Below, piece after piece: positions 43,094 to 52,441 of a stretch of 64,000 nt of DNA (positions are counted from its first letter, which is position 1; every line of letters begins with the position of its first letter). Made by a program: the position numbers and the translations under genes. A model generated the notes under the pieces. It worked only from the letters and a program-made list of their open reading frames with translations. It was not told the origin of the DNA and did no database searches. Source of the stretch: an uncultured Tateyamaria sp. (GTDB lineage Bacteria > Pseudomonadota > Alphaproteobacteria > Rhodobacterales > Rhodobacteraceae); assembly GCF_947504105.1 (NCBI RefSeq), contig NZ_CANNGP010000008.1, positions 1 to 64,000 on the forward strand, read 5' to 3'.

Positions 43094-43691
43094 ACGGCCG
43101 CGCAATCGCACGTTCCAACAATTCAAGCCGGTCCTGTCCATAGAAGACCTCGCCCTCCAGAACATATGTTGGCGATCCGAAAACACTGGCCACAAGAGCC
43201 GCCTGGCTGTTGGCTGCATATTGGGCCGCAACCTCTTCGGATCGTGCCCGGGCAAGCAATTCATCGGCGTCATGCCCCAGACCTTTGGCAAGCGCACGCA
43301 GCGTCGGCACATCTGACAGGTCCGCATCGTCGCGCCAATGGGCCTCAAGGATCGCATGGGCCATGGCGTCCACCTGGTCCCCGCGGTCACCAAGGGCAAG
43401 GATCATGCCACTGGCCAATGTGTAGTCTGCGTCATGATAAGTCGGGCGGAACGACACCACCGGCACATCGCGCAATTCGGCCCACCGCTCGATCTCGCGG
43501 CCAAAGAAGTAATCCACATGCGCCTGCGTGCGCGCCCGGAAGGGCAGACTGCCCTGCGCCTCGACCACCGGGGACAACGCGATGGGGCGGTGCACAAGGG
43601 TCAGGCCATGGGTGGTACAGATCTGCATGACCTTGGCGGAGCCAAGATAGGCAAAGGCGGAATGGGCGGAGTAGTAGTAGGTGAGGTCCAT
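43050..43691 (-). CDS. 2-hydroxychromene-2-carboxylate isomerase-like (DsbA fold) protein
   Basis: A 213-residue protein of the DsbA-like thioredoxin fold without the CxxC pair. Its closest characterised group is glutathione-dependent 2-hydroxychromene-2-carboxylate isomerases of aromatic degradation. Recognisable are the start MDLTYYYSAHSAFAYLGSAK with Ser in the glutathione-binding position, and the C-terminal AALVASVFGSPTYVLEGEVFYGQDRL. The start is placed at 43691, where the first beta strand begins. No aromatic degradation genes are nearby, so the true substrate is open. Confidence 0.82.
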   Translation of the reverse strand: MDLTYYYSAHSAFAYLGSAKVMQICTTHGLTLVHRPIALSPVVEAQGSLPFRARTQAHVDYFFGREIERWAELRDVPVVSFRPTYHDADYTLASGMILALGDRGDQVDAMAHAILEAHWRDDADLSDVPTLRALAKGLGHDADELLARARSEEVAAQYAANSQAALVASVFGSPTYVLEGEVFYGQDRLELLERAIARPFTPTRWVNPSVETT

Positions 43692-43778
43692 CATAGGACG
43701 CAGGCTAGGCGTCAAATCCATGTTCCACAACGCTTGCGACATTGCTTTTGGTTTGCGGGTGGTGCCATCCTGCCGTCG

Positions 43779-44546
43779 ATGATTGCCCTCCGTCCCCTGA
43801 TGGTGGCCACTGCACTTGCGGCCACCCTGCCCACGATGCTGTCCGCGACGGGATGCGCACGGGACGCGATGCTGGTGTTTGACGGCTCGGCGTCGATGGA
43901 CGAACTCAGCTTCGATGTCTCACGCAAGACCCGGATCGTGGATGCCCGCACGGCGCTGCGGGATGCCCTGCCCGACATCACACCGTTTCGCCGGGTTGGT
44001 CTGCTGACCTACGGGCCCGGTGCAAGTGCCGACAGTTGCGCCAATATCGACCTGCGCTTTGGTCCACGGGCCGATGCGGCAGCCGCCATTGTGGATCAGA
44101 TCGACACCCTGCAACCCAAAGGGCTGACAGCGCTGGCGGCGTCCGTCCGGGCCGCCGCAGACGCGCTCGATCACCGCAACCGGTCAGGTATCGTGGTGCT
44201 GGTCACGGACGGCAACGAGACCTGCGGCGGTCGGCCTTGCGCGCTAGGCACAGCACTTGCCCAAGAGGCCGCAGACCTGACCGTGCATGTGATCGGCTTT
44301 CAGGTGGTCGTGGACTTCTTCAGCTGGGACAACCCCGAGCAGGTGGACGTGGGCGCAGGCAACACGGTTGCCAAATGCCTCGCCGATCGGACGGGCGGAC
44401 TCTATGTCTCAACGGATACGGTAGACGAGTTGGCGGACGCACTGCGCGCAACACTCGGGTGTGCGTTGATTGGGGCAGTCCCTCAGGCACCGATCCCCCC
44501 GTTCAGCGCCTTCGAAACACCAGCCGCCCCACGCCGTCAAACTTGA
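43779..44546 (+). CDS. Exported von Willebrand factor A domain protein
   Basis: A 255-residue protein with an N-terminal signal-like stretch (MIALRPLMVATALAATLPTM, then LSATGC, which could act as a lipobox) and one VWA domain. The MIDAS metal site is visible as DGSASM, a Thr in KGLTAL, and Asp in LVTDGNETCGG. Several cysteines (CANID, TCGGRPC, KCLAD, GCALIG) may form disulfides in the periplasm. The function is probably protein-protein binding; the partner is unknown. The frame extends upstream on the same strand but overlaps the isomerase gene, so I use the ATG at 43779. Confidence 0.82.
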   Translation: MIALRPLMVATALAATLPTMLSATGCARDAMLVFDGSASMDELSFDVSRKTRIVDARTALRDALPDITPFRRVGLLTYGPGASADSCANIDLRFGPRADAAAAIVDQIDTLQPKGLTALAASVRAAADALDHRNRSGIVVLVTDGNETCGGRPCALGTALAQEAADLTVHVIGFQVVVDFFSWDNPEQVDVGAGNTVAKCLADRTGGLYVSTDTVDELADALRATLGCALIGAVPQAPIPPFSAFETPAAPRRQT

Positions 44547-44755
44547 ACCAACACTGACTGTCGACCTGCCCTCCGACGACGGACCCAAAGGGGCGATGTC
44601 CTTCTGGTAAATCCTACCTCCCCGTGCCCACTCCACCCAGACGCGAAGGTATGGAAAACCGGACTGGCGCGAACCGCTTGGGTCGGGCCTACTTCCTTCA
44701 TAACACTTCAGCCGAACCACATTATCGGCATCCGCAATTTATTTTCTTAAGGAGC

Positions 44756-44778
44756 CGCGCCCGGTCAAACCGGGCGCG
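44756..44778. other. Strong hairpin upstream of paralogue B
   Basis: The perfect 10-base arms CGCGCCCGGT and ACCGGGCGCG have a CAA loop, ending 21 bases before the TTG start at 44800. It could end transcripts from the VWA gene (no T run follows) or act in the leader of paralogue B. The 44547-44755 spacer otherwise shows nothing. Confidence 0.5.
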
Positions 44779-44799
44779 CATTTCAGGACACCTACGGTA

Positions 44800-45462
44800 T
44801 TGTTTGACGTCATCTTTCAGGATCCCAACCTGCTATGGCTGATCGGGATCGCATCCGCATTGCTCAGCACCTATGCCTATCTGCCCTATGTCTTCGACAC
44901 CCTGTCGGGTCGGACACGGCCGCAACGCGCGTCGTGGATGATTTGGTCTGTTTTGGGCAGCATCGCGCTGGCGTCCCAGATCTACGAGGGGGCCAGCGCA
45001 TCGCTGTGGTTCGCAGCCATACAGGTAGGCGGCACGGTCCTGATCTTCCTTCTATCGCTCAAGCACGGAACCGGCGGCTTCCTGAACCGCTCAGATGCCG
45101 GCGTGCTGGCCGCAGCCGCCGTGGGCGTGCTGGCCTGGGCGCTAACCGAAACAGCCGTCTACGCGCTGGCCATCACGATCACGATTTCGATGATGGGCGG
45201 GGCCATCACGGTGACCAAGGCCTTTCGCACCCCCGAGACCGAAACACTGACCACGTGGTCGGCGTCCTTTGTTGCGGCCACACTCGCCATCGTCGCCGTG
45301 GGTGGTCTGGACTGGGTGCTGCTGGCCTATCCGCTGTACCTTTGGGTACTGAACGGGGCCATTGTCCTGGCCATCCTGCTGGGGCGTGCCCATCAGGCGC
45401 GTGCACCAATCTTTGTCCCACGCCATACGAAAAACGCCGCGCAGGTCCTGCGCGGCGTCTAA
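44800..45462 (+). CDS. Multi-pass membrane protein, SWEET-like internal repeat (paralogue B)
   Basis: A 220-residue paralogue of the protein at 42398-43093. Shared blocks include RTRP-RASW-IW, SQ-YEGA, TIT-SMMGG and LLAYPLY. It has about seven membrane segments. The start appears to be TTG with AGGA about 11 bases upstream; no ATG fits better. The last ten codons lie inside the terminator hairpin of the oppositely oriented rpmD operon. Function is unknown. Confidence 0.7.
   Translation: MFDVIFQDPNLLWLIGIASALLSTYAYLPYVFDTLSGRTRPQRASWMIWSVLGSIALASQIYEGASASLWFAAIQVGGTVLIFLLSLKHGTGGFLNRSDAGVLAAAAVGVLAWALTETAVYALAITITISMMGGAITVTKAFRTPETETLTTWSASFVAATLAIVAVGGLDWVLLAYPLYLWVLNGAIVLAILLGRAHQARAPIFVPRHTKNAAQVLRGV
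45431..45458 (-). terminator. Terminator of the rpmC-rpmD operon, inside the neighbouring coding sequence
   Basis: The arms ACGCCGCGCAGG and CCTGCGCGGCGT are 12-base perfect complements. On the minus strand they are followed by TTTTTCG, a strong rho-independent terminator about 40 bases after rpmD stops. The same bases encode the last residues (KNAAQVLRGV) of the plus-strand membrane protein. Confidence 0.88.
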
Positions 45463-45495
45463 GTTCAGTAGGATCTTGCGATCCGTCCGGGGCGT

Positions 45496-45684
45496 TTAGC
45501 CCTTCTCTTCAATGATCTCGACCATGTGAGGGATCGAGTTGATCATGCCGCGCACGGAAGGTGTGTCTTCCAGCTCGCGGGTTTTGTGCATCTTGTTCAA
45601 GCCCAGGCCGATCAGGGTCGCGCGTTGTTTCGCGGGACGACGGATGGGGGAGCCGATCTGCTTGACGACGATTGTCTTAGCCAT
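45496..45684 (-). CDS. rpmD: Ribosomal protein uL30
   Basis: A 62-residue large-subunit protein ([20 protein letters not shown], then [17 protein letters not shown]). It is last in its transcription unit. In most bacteria rplO follows directly, but here 3.4 kb of other genes intervene. Confidence 0.96.
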   Translation of the reverse strand: MAKTIVVKQIGSPIRRPAKQRATLIGLGLNKMHKTRELEDTPSVRGMINSIPHMVEIIEEKG

Positions 45685-45689
45685 GGATC

Positions 45690-46265
45690 TCAGGCCTCCT
45701 CGGTTGCCGCTTCGGCAGCGGGTGCTTCATCACGCTTGGGCAGGATGTCCGAGACTTTCTTGCCACGACGCTGCGCAACACCACGGGGCGACTGCTCTTT
45801 GCGCAGGCCGTCCATTGTGGCGCGGATCATGTTGTAAGGGTTCTGCGAGCCGATGGATTTGGACACAACGTCCTTCACACCCAGCATTTCAAACACGGCA
45901 CGCATCGGACCACCGGCGATGATACCAGTACCCTCAGGGGCGGTGCGCATGACGACCTTGCCGGCGCCGTGGCGACCTTCCATGTCGTGGTGCAGCGTCC
46001 GACCTTCGCGCAGTTGCACGCGGATCATCTGACGCTTGGCTTGCTCGGTGGCTTTGCGAATGGCCTCGGGGACCTCTTTCGCTTTACCTTTGCCGAAGCC
46101 GACGCGGCCCTTCTGGTCGCCGACAACGACGAGTGCGGCGAAACCAAAGCGCTTACCACCCTTCACGGTTTTCGACACACGGTTGATCGCAACCAGGCGA
46201 TCTGCAAATTCCGGTGCCTCGTCGCGGTCGCGACGGTTGCCCCGGCGGTTATCACGTTCTGCCAT
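45690..46265 (-). CDS. rpsE: Ribosomal protein uS5
   Basis: A 191-residue small-subunit protein that helps mRNA entry and decoding fidelity. It shows the S5 double-stranded RNA-binding motif ([22 protein letters not shown]) and [23 protein letters not shown]. The C terminus has the extended Ala/Glu-rich tail common in this order. Five bases separate it from rpmD. Confidence 0.98.
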   Translation of the reverse strand: MAERDNRRGNRRDRDEAPEFADRLVAINRVSKTVKGGKRFGFAALVVVGDQKGRVGFGKGKAKEVPEAIRKATEQAKRQMIRVQLREGRTLHHDMEGRHGAGKVVMRTAPEGTGIIAGGPMRAVFEMLGVKDVVSKSIGSQNPYNMIRATMDGLRKEQSPRGVAQRRGKKVSDILPKRDEAPAAEAATEEA

Positions 46266-46341
46266 CAGAACATCCTTTGAATTGGTGGCTTGCGCCAGTT
46301 CTACTCAATCCTGGTGGACCGGAATGGTCCCCGGATCATCG

Positions 46342-46361
46342 GAGGGGCGTCGCCGCCCCTC
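46342..46361 (-). other. Stem-loop between rplR and rpsE
   Basis: The perfect 8-base arms GAGGGGCG/CGCCCCTC have a TCGC loop, just after the rplR stop. No T run follows. It is a likely mRNA processing or stability element. Confidence 0.55.
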
Positions 46362-46369
46362 TCAGGGTC

Positions 46370-46729
46370 TTAGATCTTCAGACCGCCTTCACGCGCAGCG
46401 TCGGCCAGAGCCTTCACCTTGCCATGAAAGAGGAAACCACCGCGGTCGAAATATGCTTCGTCCACGCCAGCTTTCTTCGCGCGCTCGGCAATCGCGGTGC
46501 CCACCTTGGTGGCGGCTTCCACGTTGTTCTTGCCCACGACGCCCAGATCCTTTTCCAGGGTCGAAGCCGAGGCCAGGGTCACGCCGTTCACATCGTCGAT
46601 CAACTGAACGCTGATGTTCTTGTTGGAACGGTGCACGCTCAGGCGCGGACGCCCGGCGTTGACCTTGCGAAGTTTGTTCCGGACGCGCAGGCGGCGCTTG
46701 AGGAACAGGGTCCGTTTGCTGTTTGCCAT
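46370..46729 (-). CDS. rplR: Ribosomal protein uL18
   Basis: A 119-residue 5S rRNA-binding protein. Diagnostic segments are [28 protein letters not shown] and the end [27 protein letters not shown]. It lies between rplF and rpsE, as is standard. Confidence 0.98.
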   Translation of the reverse strand: MANSKRTLFLKRRLRVRNKLRKVNAGRPRLSVHRSNKNISVQLIDDVNGVTLASASTLEKDLGVVGKNNVEAATKVGTAIAERAKKAGVDEAYFDRGGFLFHGKVKALADAAREGGLKI

Positions 46730-46740
46730 CTGTCTGGTCC

Positions 46741-47274
46741 TTACTTCTTCTTGCCTTCCTTACGGAAGATGAACTCGCCCTTGTAGCGGATGCCTTTGCC
46801 CTTGTAGGGCTCGGGCTTGCGCCACTCGCGGATTTTCGCGGCCACTTCGCCGACCTGTTGCTGGTCGATACCTTCGACAACAATCTCGGTCTGCTTGGGC
46901 GCGGTCACTGTGACACCCTCGGGTGCTACGAAATCCACATCGTGGGACAGACCAAGGTTCAGCTTCAGGGTGTTGCCCTGCATCTGCGCCCGGTAACCCA
47001 AACCTTGGATTTCCAGCTCTTTCTTGAACCCTTCGGTCACTCCGGTCACGCAGTTCTGCACCTGCGTGCGGGACATGCCCCACTGCTGGCGCGCGCGCTT
47101 GGACTTGCCGCGGGGCACGATGGTAACGACGTTGTCCTCAACATTGAGGGTCACGTCGTCGGTTGCGGTGAAGCTCCGGGTCCCCTTGGGGCCTTTCACT
47201 TCGATCGTCTGACCGGAGACGGATGCGGAGACACCCGAGGGCAGATCGACCGGTTTTTTACCAATACGAGACAT
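46741..47274 (-). CDS. rplF: Ribosomal protein uL6
   Basis: A 177-residue large-subunit protein near the factor-binding site. It starts [20 protein letters not shown]; the second repeat ends with the conserved [20 protein letters not shown]. Eleven bases separate it from rplR. Confidence 0.98.
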   Translation of the reverse strand: MSRIGKKPVDLPSGVSASVSGQTIEVKGPKGTRSFTATDDVTLNVEDNVVTIVPRGKSKRARQQWGMSRTQVQNCVTGVTEGFKKELEIQGLGYRAQMQGNTLKLNLGLSHDVDFVAPEGVTVTAPKQTEIVVEGIDQQQVGEVAAKIREWRKPEPYKGKGIRYKGEFIFRKEGKKK

Positions 47275-47286
47275 CTGCTGTTCTCC

Positions 47287-47679
47287 TTAGAAGATCGTGC
47301 AAAGCACTTCGCCGCCAACATTCTGGCTGCGTGCGCTTGCATCCGACATCACGCCCTTGGAGGTGGAGACAATCGACACACCCAGACCCTGACGGACCTG
47401 CGGGATGTCGCCCACACCCATGTACACACGACGGCCGGGCTTGGACACGCGCTTAAGCTCGCGGATCACAGGCTCGCCTTCATAGTACTTGAGGCTGATT
47501 TCGATGGCCGGGTGGCCGTTGGCACCGGTGGTTTCTTCGAAGCCACGGATGTAACCCTCGTCCGCCAGCACTTCCAGAACGCGCACACGCAGTTTGGACG
47601 CAGGCGTCTCAACCACGGATTTGCCACGCATTTGGCTGTTACGGATACGGGTGAGCATATCGCCGATAGGATCGTTCAT
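47287..47679 (-). CDS. rpsH: Ribosomal protein uS8
   Basis: A 130-residue 16S rRNA-binding protein, the translational regulator of the spc operon in Escherichia coli. It shows the start [17 protein letters not shown] and the signature [23 protein letters not shown]. Whether it regulates this split operon is not visible. Confidence 0.98.
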   Translation of the reverse strand: MNDPIGDMLTRIRNSQMRGKSVVETPASKLRVRVLEVLADEGYIRGFEETTGANGHPAIEISLKYYEGEPVIRELKRVSKPGRRVYMGVGDIPQVRQGLGVSIVSTSKGVMSDASARSQNVGGEVLCTIF

Positions 47680-47693
47680 AACTTATCTCTCCC

Positions 47694-47999
47694 TTACCAG
47701 CTCGATTTCACCATGCCGGGGATCTGGCCTTGCGAGCCAAGGTCCCGCAGCGCGATCCGGCTGATCTTCAGCTTGCGATAATACGCATGCGGACGACCGG
47801 TCAGCTGGCAGCGGTTGTGAAGACGCGTGGCCGAGCTGTTGCGAGGCAGTTTTGCCAGCTTCAGCGAGGCGCGGAAACGCTCTTCCATCGGTTTGGTTTC
47901 GTCGCTGATGATTGCTTTGAGCTCCGCACGCTTGGCGGCATACTTCTTCACCAGCTTCTCGCGCTTCACTTCGCGCGCGATCATGGATTTTTTAGCCAT
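47694..47999 (-). CDS. rpsN: Ribosomal protein uS14
   Basis: A 101-residue long-form, zinc-independent S14 (no CxxC pairs). The segment [29 protein letters not shown] is the family core. Confidence 0.98.
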   Translation of the reverse strand: MAKKSMIAREVKREKLVKKYAAKRAELKAIISDETKPMEERFRASLKLAKLPRNSSATRLHNRCQLTGRPHAYYRKLKISRIALRDLGSQGQIPGMVKSSW

Positions 48000-48016
48000 A
48001 TCTTTTTCCTCTGCGC

Positions 48017-48580
48017 TTACGAGTTGAAGGGCATGTTGAAATGCTTCAGCAAGGATTTTGCCTCGGCATCGGTTTCGGCAGTCGTGGTGATCACGATGTC
48101 CATCCCCCAGGTCTCATCGACTTTGTCAAAGTCGATCTCGGGGAAGACGATGTGCTCTTTCATGCCCATGGCATAGTTGCCACGACCATCAAAGGAGCTA
48201 CCGGACACGCCGCGGAAGTCGCGGACGCGGGGCAGCGCGATGGTGATCAGACGGTCCAGGAATTCATACATGCGGTCGCCGCGCAGGGTGACTTTGGCAC
48301 CCAAGGGCATGTCCTCACGCACCCGAAAACCCGCGATGGATTTCTTGGCTTTCGTGGTCAATGCCTTTTGACCGGCGATAGCGGTCAGATCTTCTTGCGC
48401 GGATTTGGCTTTCTTGCTGTCACGGACAGCTTCAGCGCCGCAACCGATGTTCAGAACGATCTTGTCCAGACGCGGGATCTGCATGTCGTTCTTGTAGCCG
48501 AATTCCTCTTTCATGGCAGCGCGGATGCTGTCCTTGAACTGGGCCTTCAGGCGCGGGGTGTAGTTTGCTGTGTCAAGCAT
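48017..48580 (-). CDS. rplE: Ribosomal protein uL5
   Basis: A 187-residue 5S rRNA-binding protein. Diagnostic segments are [50 protein letters not shown] and [18 protein letters not shown]. Its start shares one base with the rplX stop. Confidence 0.98.
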   Translation of the reverse strand: MLDTANYTPRLKAQFKDSIRAAMKEEFGYKNDMQIPRLDKIVLNIGCGAEAVRDSKKAKSAQEDLTAIAGQKALTTKAKKSIAGFRVREDMPLGAKVTLRGDRMYEFLDRLITIALPRVRDFRGVSGSSFDGRGNYAMGMKEHIVFPEIDFDKVDETWGMDIVITTTAETDAEAKSLLKHFNMPFNS

Positions 48581-48885
48581 CAGATCACGTCCCCTGTTGT
48601 CTTGGCAAAGCGCACTTTCTTGTCGCCGTCCATTTTGAAACCAACGCGGGTGGGTTTGCCATTCGCGTCCAGCAGGGCCAGGTTGCTCAGGTCGATGGGC
48701 ATCGCTTTGGGGATGCGGCCGCCTTGGCTTTCCTGGCTTTGACGTGTGGCGCGGATCGCGATGTTCACACCATCAACGACTGCTTTGTTGGCAGATGGGT
48801 TCACGGAAGAAATGGTGCCTTCCTTGCCCTTGTCTTTGCCCGTAAGCACGACGACCTTGTCGCCTTTTTTCAGTTTCGCAGCCAT
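48580..48885 (-). CDS. rplX: Ribosomal protein uL24
   Basis: A 101-residue assembly initiator of the large subunit with an N-terminal KOW motif ([20 protein letters not shown]). Both ends overlap neighbours by one base, so rplN, rplX and rplE are translationally coupled. Confidence 0.98.
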   Translation of the reverse strand: MAAKLKKGDKVVVLTGKDKGKEGTISSVNPSANKAVVDGVNIAIRATRQSQESQGGRIPKAMPIDLSNLALLDANGKPTRVGFKMDGDKKVRFAKTTGDVI

Positions 48886-49253
48886 CAGAGCACCTCCGGA
48901 GCCAGCGAGATGATTTTCATGAAGTTCTTGCCGCGCAGCTCACGAACGACGGGCCCAAAGATACGGGTGCCGACGGGCTCGTTGTTGTTATTCAGAATAA
49001 CAGCTGCGTTGCGGTCGAAGCGGATGGCGGTGCCATCTTCACGACGCACTTCTTTGGCGGTGCGTACGACGACGGCCTTACGGACGTCCCCTTTTTTCAC
49101 GCGACCGCGTGGGATGGCTTCCTTGACCGACACGACAATGACGTCGCCGACGGATGCGTATTTACGCTTGGAACCACCCAGAACCTTGATGCACTGAACG
49201 CGGCGCGCGCCGCTGTTGTCAGCAACATCCAGGTTTGTCTGCATCTGGATCAT
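48885..49253 (-). CDS. rplN: Ribosomal protein uL14
   Basis: A 122-residue large-subunit protein, start [20 protein letters not shown], with the signature [30 protein letters not shown]. It follows rpsQ after 81 bases. Confidence 0.98.
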   Translation of the reverse strand: MIQMQTNLDVADNSGARRVQCIKVLGGSKRKYASVGDVIVVSVKEAIPRGRVKKGDVRKAVVVRTAKEVRREDGTAIRFDRNAAVILNNNNEPVGTRIFGPVVRELRGKNFMKIISLAPEVL

Positions 49254-49334
49254 TTGGTGTCTCCCGACCTTTGGGGGGCTGATGCGTTCGCCTGATCCCC
49301 AGGGTTTCGATTAATGCGCGAAAGCGCTGGGGGC

Positions 49335-49565
49335 TTAGGCCTCCAGCACCTCCCAACGTTTTGTCTTCGATTTCGGCGCGCATTCAATGATGCGAACTGT
49401 GTCACCGACCTTGAAGGCATTCTTTTCATCGTGCGCCCGGTACTTCTTGGACTTACGAATGGTCTTTTTCAGAACCGGGTGCGTAAAGCGGCGCTCGACG
49501 GACACGGTGACTGTTTGTGCGTTTGCGTCGGAGGTCACGACGCCAGACAGGATACGCTTAGGCAT
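49335..49565 (-). CDS. rpsQ: Ribosomal protein uS17
   Basis: A 76-residue 16S rRNA-binding protein with the signature [22 protein letters not shown]. It follows rpmC after 12 bases. Confidence 0.97.
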   Translation of the reverse strand: MPKRILSGVVTSDANAQTVTVSVERRFTHPVLKKTIRKSKKYRAHDEKNAFKVGDTVRIIECAPKSKTKRWEVLEA

Positions 49566-49577
49566 TTCGTGCTCTCC

Positions 49578-49778
49578 TTATTCGGCCGCTTTGGCGGCTT
49601 GTTCGTTGAGGATCGTCTTGACGCGCGCAGCGTCACGACGGACCGAGCGCAGACGCGCCGGGTTCTCAAGCTGACCTGTGGCCTGCTGGAAACGCAGGTT
49701 AAAGGCTTCTTTCTTCAGATTTGCCAGCTCATCACGCAACTGGTCCGGGGTTTTATCCCGAAGTTCCTGGGCGTTCAT
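49578..49778 (-). CDS. rpmC: Ribosomal protein uL29
   Basis: A 66-residue protein near the peptide exit ([20 protein letters not shown], then [14 protein letters not shown]). The ATG at 49778 matches relatives; an ATG two codons earlier (49784) is equally placed relative to AAAAGGAAA. It is first in its transcription unit because 4.4 kb of other genes separate it from rplP. Confidence 0.95.
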   Translation of the reverse strand: MNAQELRDKTPDQLRDELANLKKEAFNLRFQQATGQLENPARLRSVRRDAARVKTILNEQAAKAAE

Positions 49779-49858
49779 CGCCATTTTCCTTTTCAACATC
49801 ACGAGGGTGCCGCCAAAGACGTGACACCGATTCCCGTGGAGTGGGTGAATAGAGGGGC

Positions 49859-49887
49859 CGTATAGGACCATTGATCAACGCTGGCAA
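49859..49887 (-). promoter_or_regulatory. Promoter of the rpmC-rpmD operon
   Basis: On the minus strand TTGCCA (49882-49887) and TATACG (49859-49864) are spaced by 17 bases, about 80 bases upstream of the rpmC start. The -10 hexamer is identical to that of the rplO promoter. It supports independent expression of this block. Confidence 0.75.
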
Positions 49888-49978
49888 GCGCCTGACGAAG
49901 GATTTTCCGCAGTATTGACCGCTGATCCATTCTCGTCATGGTGTTTGCGTTGACACACATCACGTCAAGGAGGGGGCC

Positions 49979-50392
49979 TTGTCCAGTCGTATTGCATTTG
50001 TACTTTTGATTTTGAGCACCTTACCAGCCCATGCCGATGTCTGGTCTTTTGAAACACCGTCCGAGAATATTCAGTGTTCGGTCGGGCAGGAAGTGAACTT
50101 TTCCGACATCTATTGCACCATCATCGAGCGCGGCGGCCCCTTGGCGTACCCACGCCCGTCCGGCTGCACCGCGTCAGGGTGGGGACACATCTTCCTGATG
50201 GGCAATCGCGGACCGGTATCGATGGATTGTCGCCCTCTGGATCGAAACAGAGACGCACAGTCACAGGCCGACTACGGTGTAACGGGAACGTTCGGCGGCA
50301 TCACCTGCACCTCCGAACGGACGGGCCTGACTTGCCGCAACGAGGACGGGCACGGGTTTTTCCTGTCACGTAGGTCGCAACAGGTCTTTTGA
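49979..50392 (+). CDS. Secreted DUF6636-like protein
   Basis: A 137-residue protein with a signal peptide (MSSRIAFVLLILSTLPAHA) and a small cysteine-containing domain (WSFETPSENIQCSVG, DIYCTIIERGG, GITCTSERTGLTCRNEDGHGFFLSR) typical of DUF6636 proteins. Function is unknown; it is likely periplasmic with disulfides. The start is TTG directly after a very strong AAGGAGGGGG. It diverges from rpmC. Confidence 0.75.
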   Translation: MSSRIAFVLLILSTLPAHADVWSFETPSENIQCSVGQEVNFSDIYCTIIERGGPLAYPRPSGCTASGWGHIFLMGNRGPVSMDCRPLDRNRDAQSQADYGVTGTFGGITCTSERTGLTCRNEDGHGFFLSRRSQQVF

Positions 50393-50432
50393 GCCTCTCG
50401 CGTTCATGCCTTGGCCGCGGTAGAAGCCGGGC

Positions 50433-51053
50433 ATGAGCACAATCACATCCCTCTTCGCCACCCGCCTCTATCACGCGCCCCTCTCCGAATTTGACCCCAA
50501 GGTCGACCCGGACGAGCTGGAACAACACTGCTACGCCATCGCCGAGGATGACGAGGCAGGCCACGACTGGTGTGAGGCCGAAGGCTATCCCGGCTACACC
50601 TCCTATGCCTCGCTGGACGACCTGCCCTGGCGCTTCCCGATCTTCGCCGACCTGGTCAAGGCGCTCGACGCACACGTCGCGGCGTTCGCCAAGGAACTGG
50701 CCTTCGATCTGGGCGACAAGGCGCTGAAGCTCGACAGCATATGGATCAACATCCTGCCCGAGGGCGGCATCCACACCGGCCACATCCACCCCCACTCGGT
50801 GATCTCCGGCACGACCTACGTGGCGATGCCCGACGGCACCAGCGCGCTGAAACTCGAAGACCCGCGCCTGCCAATGATGATGGCCTCACCGGGCCGCACC
50901 AAGGACGCGCCCGAGGATTTGCAGCAGTTCCACTACGCCAAACCATCCGTGGGCGATGTGCTGCTCTGGGAAAGCTGGCTGCGGCACGAGGTGCCCATGA
51001 ATATGGCCGAGGACGAACGCGTATCGGTCAGTTTCAACTACGGCTGGGAATAG
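50433..51053 (+). CDS. TIGR02466-type putative 2-oxoglutarate/Fe(II) oxygenase
   Basis: A 206-residue protein of the TIGR02466 family, related to Fe(II)/2-oxoglutarate dioxygenases. Candidate metal ligands lie in HTGHIHPHSVISGTTYV and WESWLRHEVPMN, with the 2-oxoglutarate Arg in DERVSVSFNYGW. The substrate is unknown. It stands 40 bases after the DUF6636 gene on the same strand without a good ribosome-binding site, so it may share that transcript. Confidence 0.83.
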   Translation: MSTITSLFATRLYHAPLSEFDPKVDPDELEQHCYAIAEDDEAGHDWCEAEGYPGYTSYASLDDLPWRFPIFADLVKALDAHVAAFAKELAFDLGDKALKLDSIWINILPEGGIHTGHIHPHSVISGTTYVAMPDGTSALKLEDPRLPMMMASPGRTKDAPEDLQQFHYAKPSVGDVLLWESWLRHEVPMNMAEDERVSVSFNYGWE

Positions 51054-51155
51054 GATCACGAAACTGTCAGCCCAAGTCCGCGAACCAGACTGGCCACAAC
51101 CCAAGGTCGAACATATTCTCTGAAAACAGTACTTTGATTTCGGAGGACGACCTTT

Positions 51156-52013
51156 ATGCCCCTATCGCGCTTTGCCCTGTCAACGACCGCCCTGCTCGTT
51201 TCACCCTCGCTGCTTCTCGCAGAGGGCGGCCCCGTCAGCGATGACGTGATCGCCGCCCAACGCGCGGCCTTGGCAGCCGAGACTGCGGGCAAGGGATACG
51301 GCCCACAGGCACCACGCGATCTCAATACGCGGACCGGCGACAATGCCCGCACATTCGAGACCGCGCCCGCCTATACCGAAATGAACCTGTGCAACATCCA
51401 CTTCCACGAAGGGGCCGAACATTCGGGCGGTGAATTCACCACCTATATCGGCAACGGCGATGGCAAGGGCTACAACACCGGCTTTGCTTATGACGGCGAG
51501 TTGACCGAGGCTGAACTTGCCCCCGTCGACTACCCCGTCGGACCCGTGGGCAAGAACGGCGCGCTGGAACCGGGCGACACGATCGAAGTCCACTACGTCC
51601 ACACCACGGCGCTGGTAGACCCCGGCCCCACTCTCGCCTCCTGCCTGAGCGAGGCGATCATCAACCCGCAACTGCGCGTGGAAACGCAGGTGTTCGTGCT
51701 GGTGAACGACGAAAACGCAGCCGATTTCGTGGACCTGACCGAGGTCGGTATGGTGGACGGCTACCATCAGGCGCTGAACATCCCCTCCGATACCGGCACG
51801 CCCATCACCTATGCCGGGTCAACCACCGGCCCCAGCTACAACGAGAAAGGCTCACCCATCCAGGTGTCTTGGAGCGTCCGCCCCCAAGTGCAAAAGGTCC
51901 ATATCGGCAGCATCGCGGCATGGTTTGCGGACAATATCTTCGATGAGCGCAAAGGGCACGGCGTGCGCAATCTGGTGATCAACCCGGACCTGATCTCGGA
52001 CATCGACAGTTAA
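51156..52013 (+). CDS. Delta-class carbonic anhydrase
   Basis: A 285-residue exported enzyme for reversible CO2 hydration. The signal peptide is MPLSRFALSTTALLVSPSLLLA. The metal-binding region includes LCNIHFHEGAEHSGGEF (Cys and His cluster), and DTIEVHYVHTTAL supplies further His. These match delta carbonic anhydrases first known from diatoms and dinoflagellates and later seen in marine bacteria. The start has GGAGGA nine bases upstream. A hairpin with a T-rich tail follows the stop. Confidence 0.85.
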   Translation: MPLSRFALSTTALLVSPSLLLAEGGPVSDDVIAAQRAALAAETAGKGYGPQAPRDLNTRTGDNARTFETAPAYTEMNLCNIHFHEGAEHSGGEFTTYIGNGDGKGYNTGFAYDGELTEAELAPVDYPVGPVGKNGALEPGDTIEVHYVHTTALVDPGPTLASCLSEAIINPQLRVETQVFVLVNDENAADFVDLTEVGMVDGYHQALNIPSDTGTPITYAGSTTGPSYNEKGSPIQVSWSVRPQVQKVHIGSIAAWFADNIFDERKGHGVRNLVINPDLISDIDS

Positions 52014-52021
52014 GGGGGGAT

Positions 52022-52050
52022 GGCGGACCACAGGTCCGCCTTACTTTCTG
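52022..52050 (+). terminator. Terminator of the carbonic anhydrase gene
   Basis: The perfect 8-base arms GGCGGACC/GGTCCGCC have an ACA loop, nine bases after the stop codon, and are followed by TTACTTTCTG. Confidence 0.75.
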
Positions 52051-52210
52051 TAGCGCGTTTGGAACAACCTGCCCTGCAATACGCGTGCGGTCCATAGTGG
52101 CAGCACGGCCGCACGTTGAAGCGAAAAACGATCCGTACCGGCGAACCTTGGACGGGAGTGAACGGCGAACCCGAATACGCCCGTGGACAAGGCTCAATTG
52201 CGCAAGCGCC

Positions 52211-52399
52211 CTATTTCGGCGTCTCGGCTGCCTTCTTGGCCGCCTTTTCCTCTTTCGTCAGTTTGTTGCCCCACTGGTTGTTGGACAGGCCCAGCCCGTC
52301 CGGCATCGGCTTGGTCTTGCCCTTTTTGACCTCGCCGCCCTTGTCAAGGAACGCTTTGATCAGGTCTTCGTCGGTGGTCGGCTTGGGGACGTGTTTCAT
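52211..52399 (-). CDS. Small conserved basic protein
   Basis: A 62-residue hydrophilic protein (MKHVPKPTTDEDLIKAFLDK, then KPMPDGLGLSNNQWGNKLTK and a Lys/Ala-rich end). It is rich in Lys, Glu and Asp and has no membrane segment. The start at 52399 gives the compact form; an upstream extension to 52441 looks non-coding. I recall similar small proteins in Rhodobacterales but know no function. Confidence 0.6.
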   Translation of the reverse strand: MKHVPKPTTDEDLIKAFLDKGGEVKKGKTKPMPDGLGLSNNQWGNKLTKEEKAAKKAAETPK

Positions 52400-52441
52400 G
52401 GTCTGAGCCTCTCGATGCTGTTGAGAACACCTTAACGGCAT

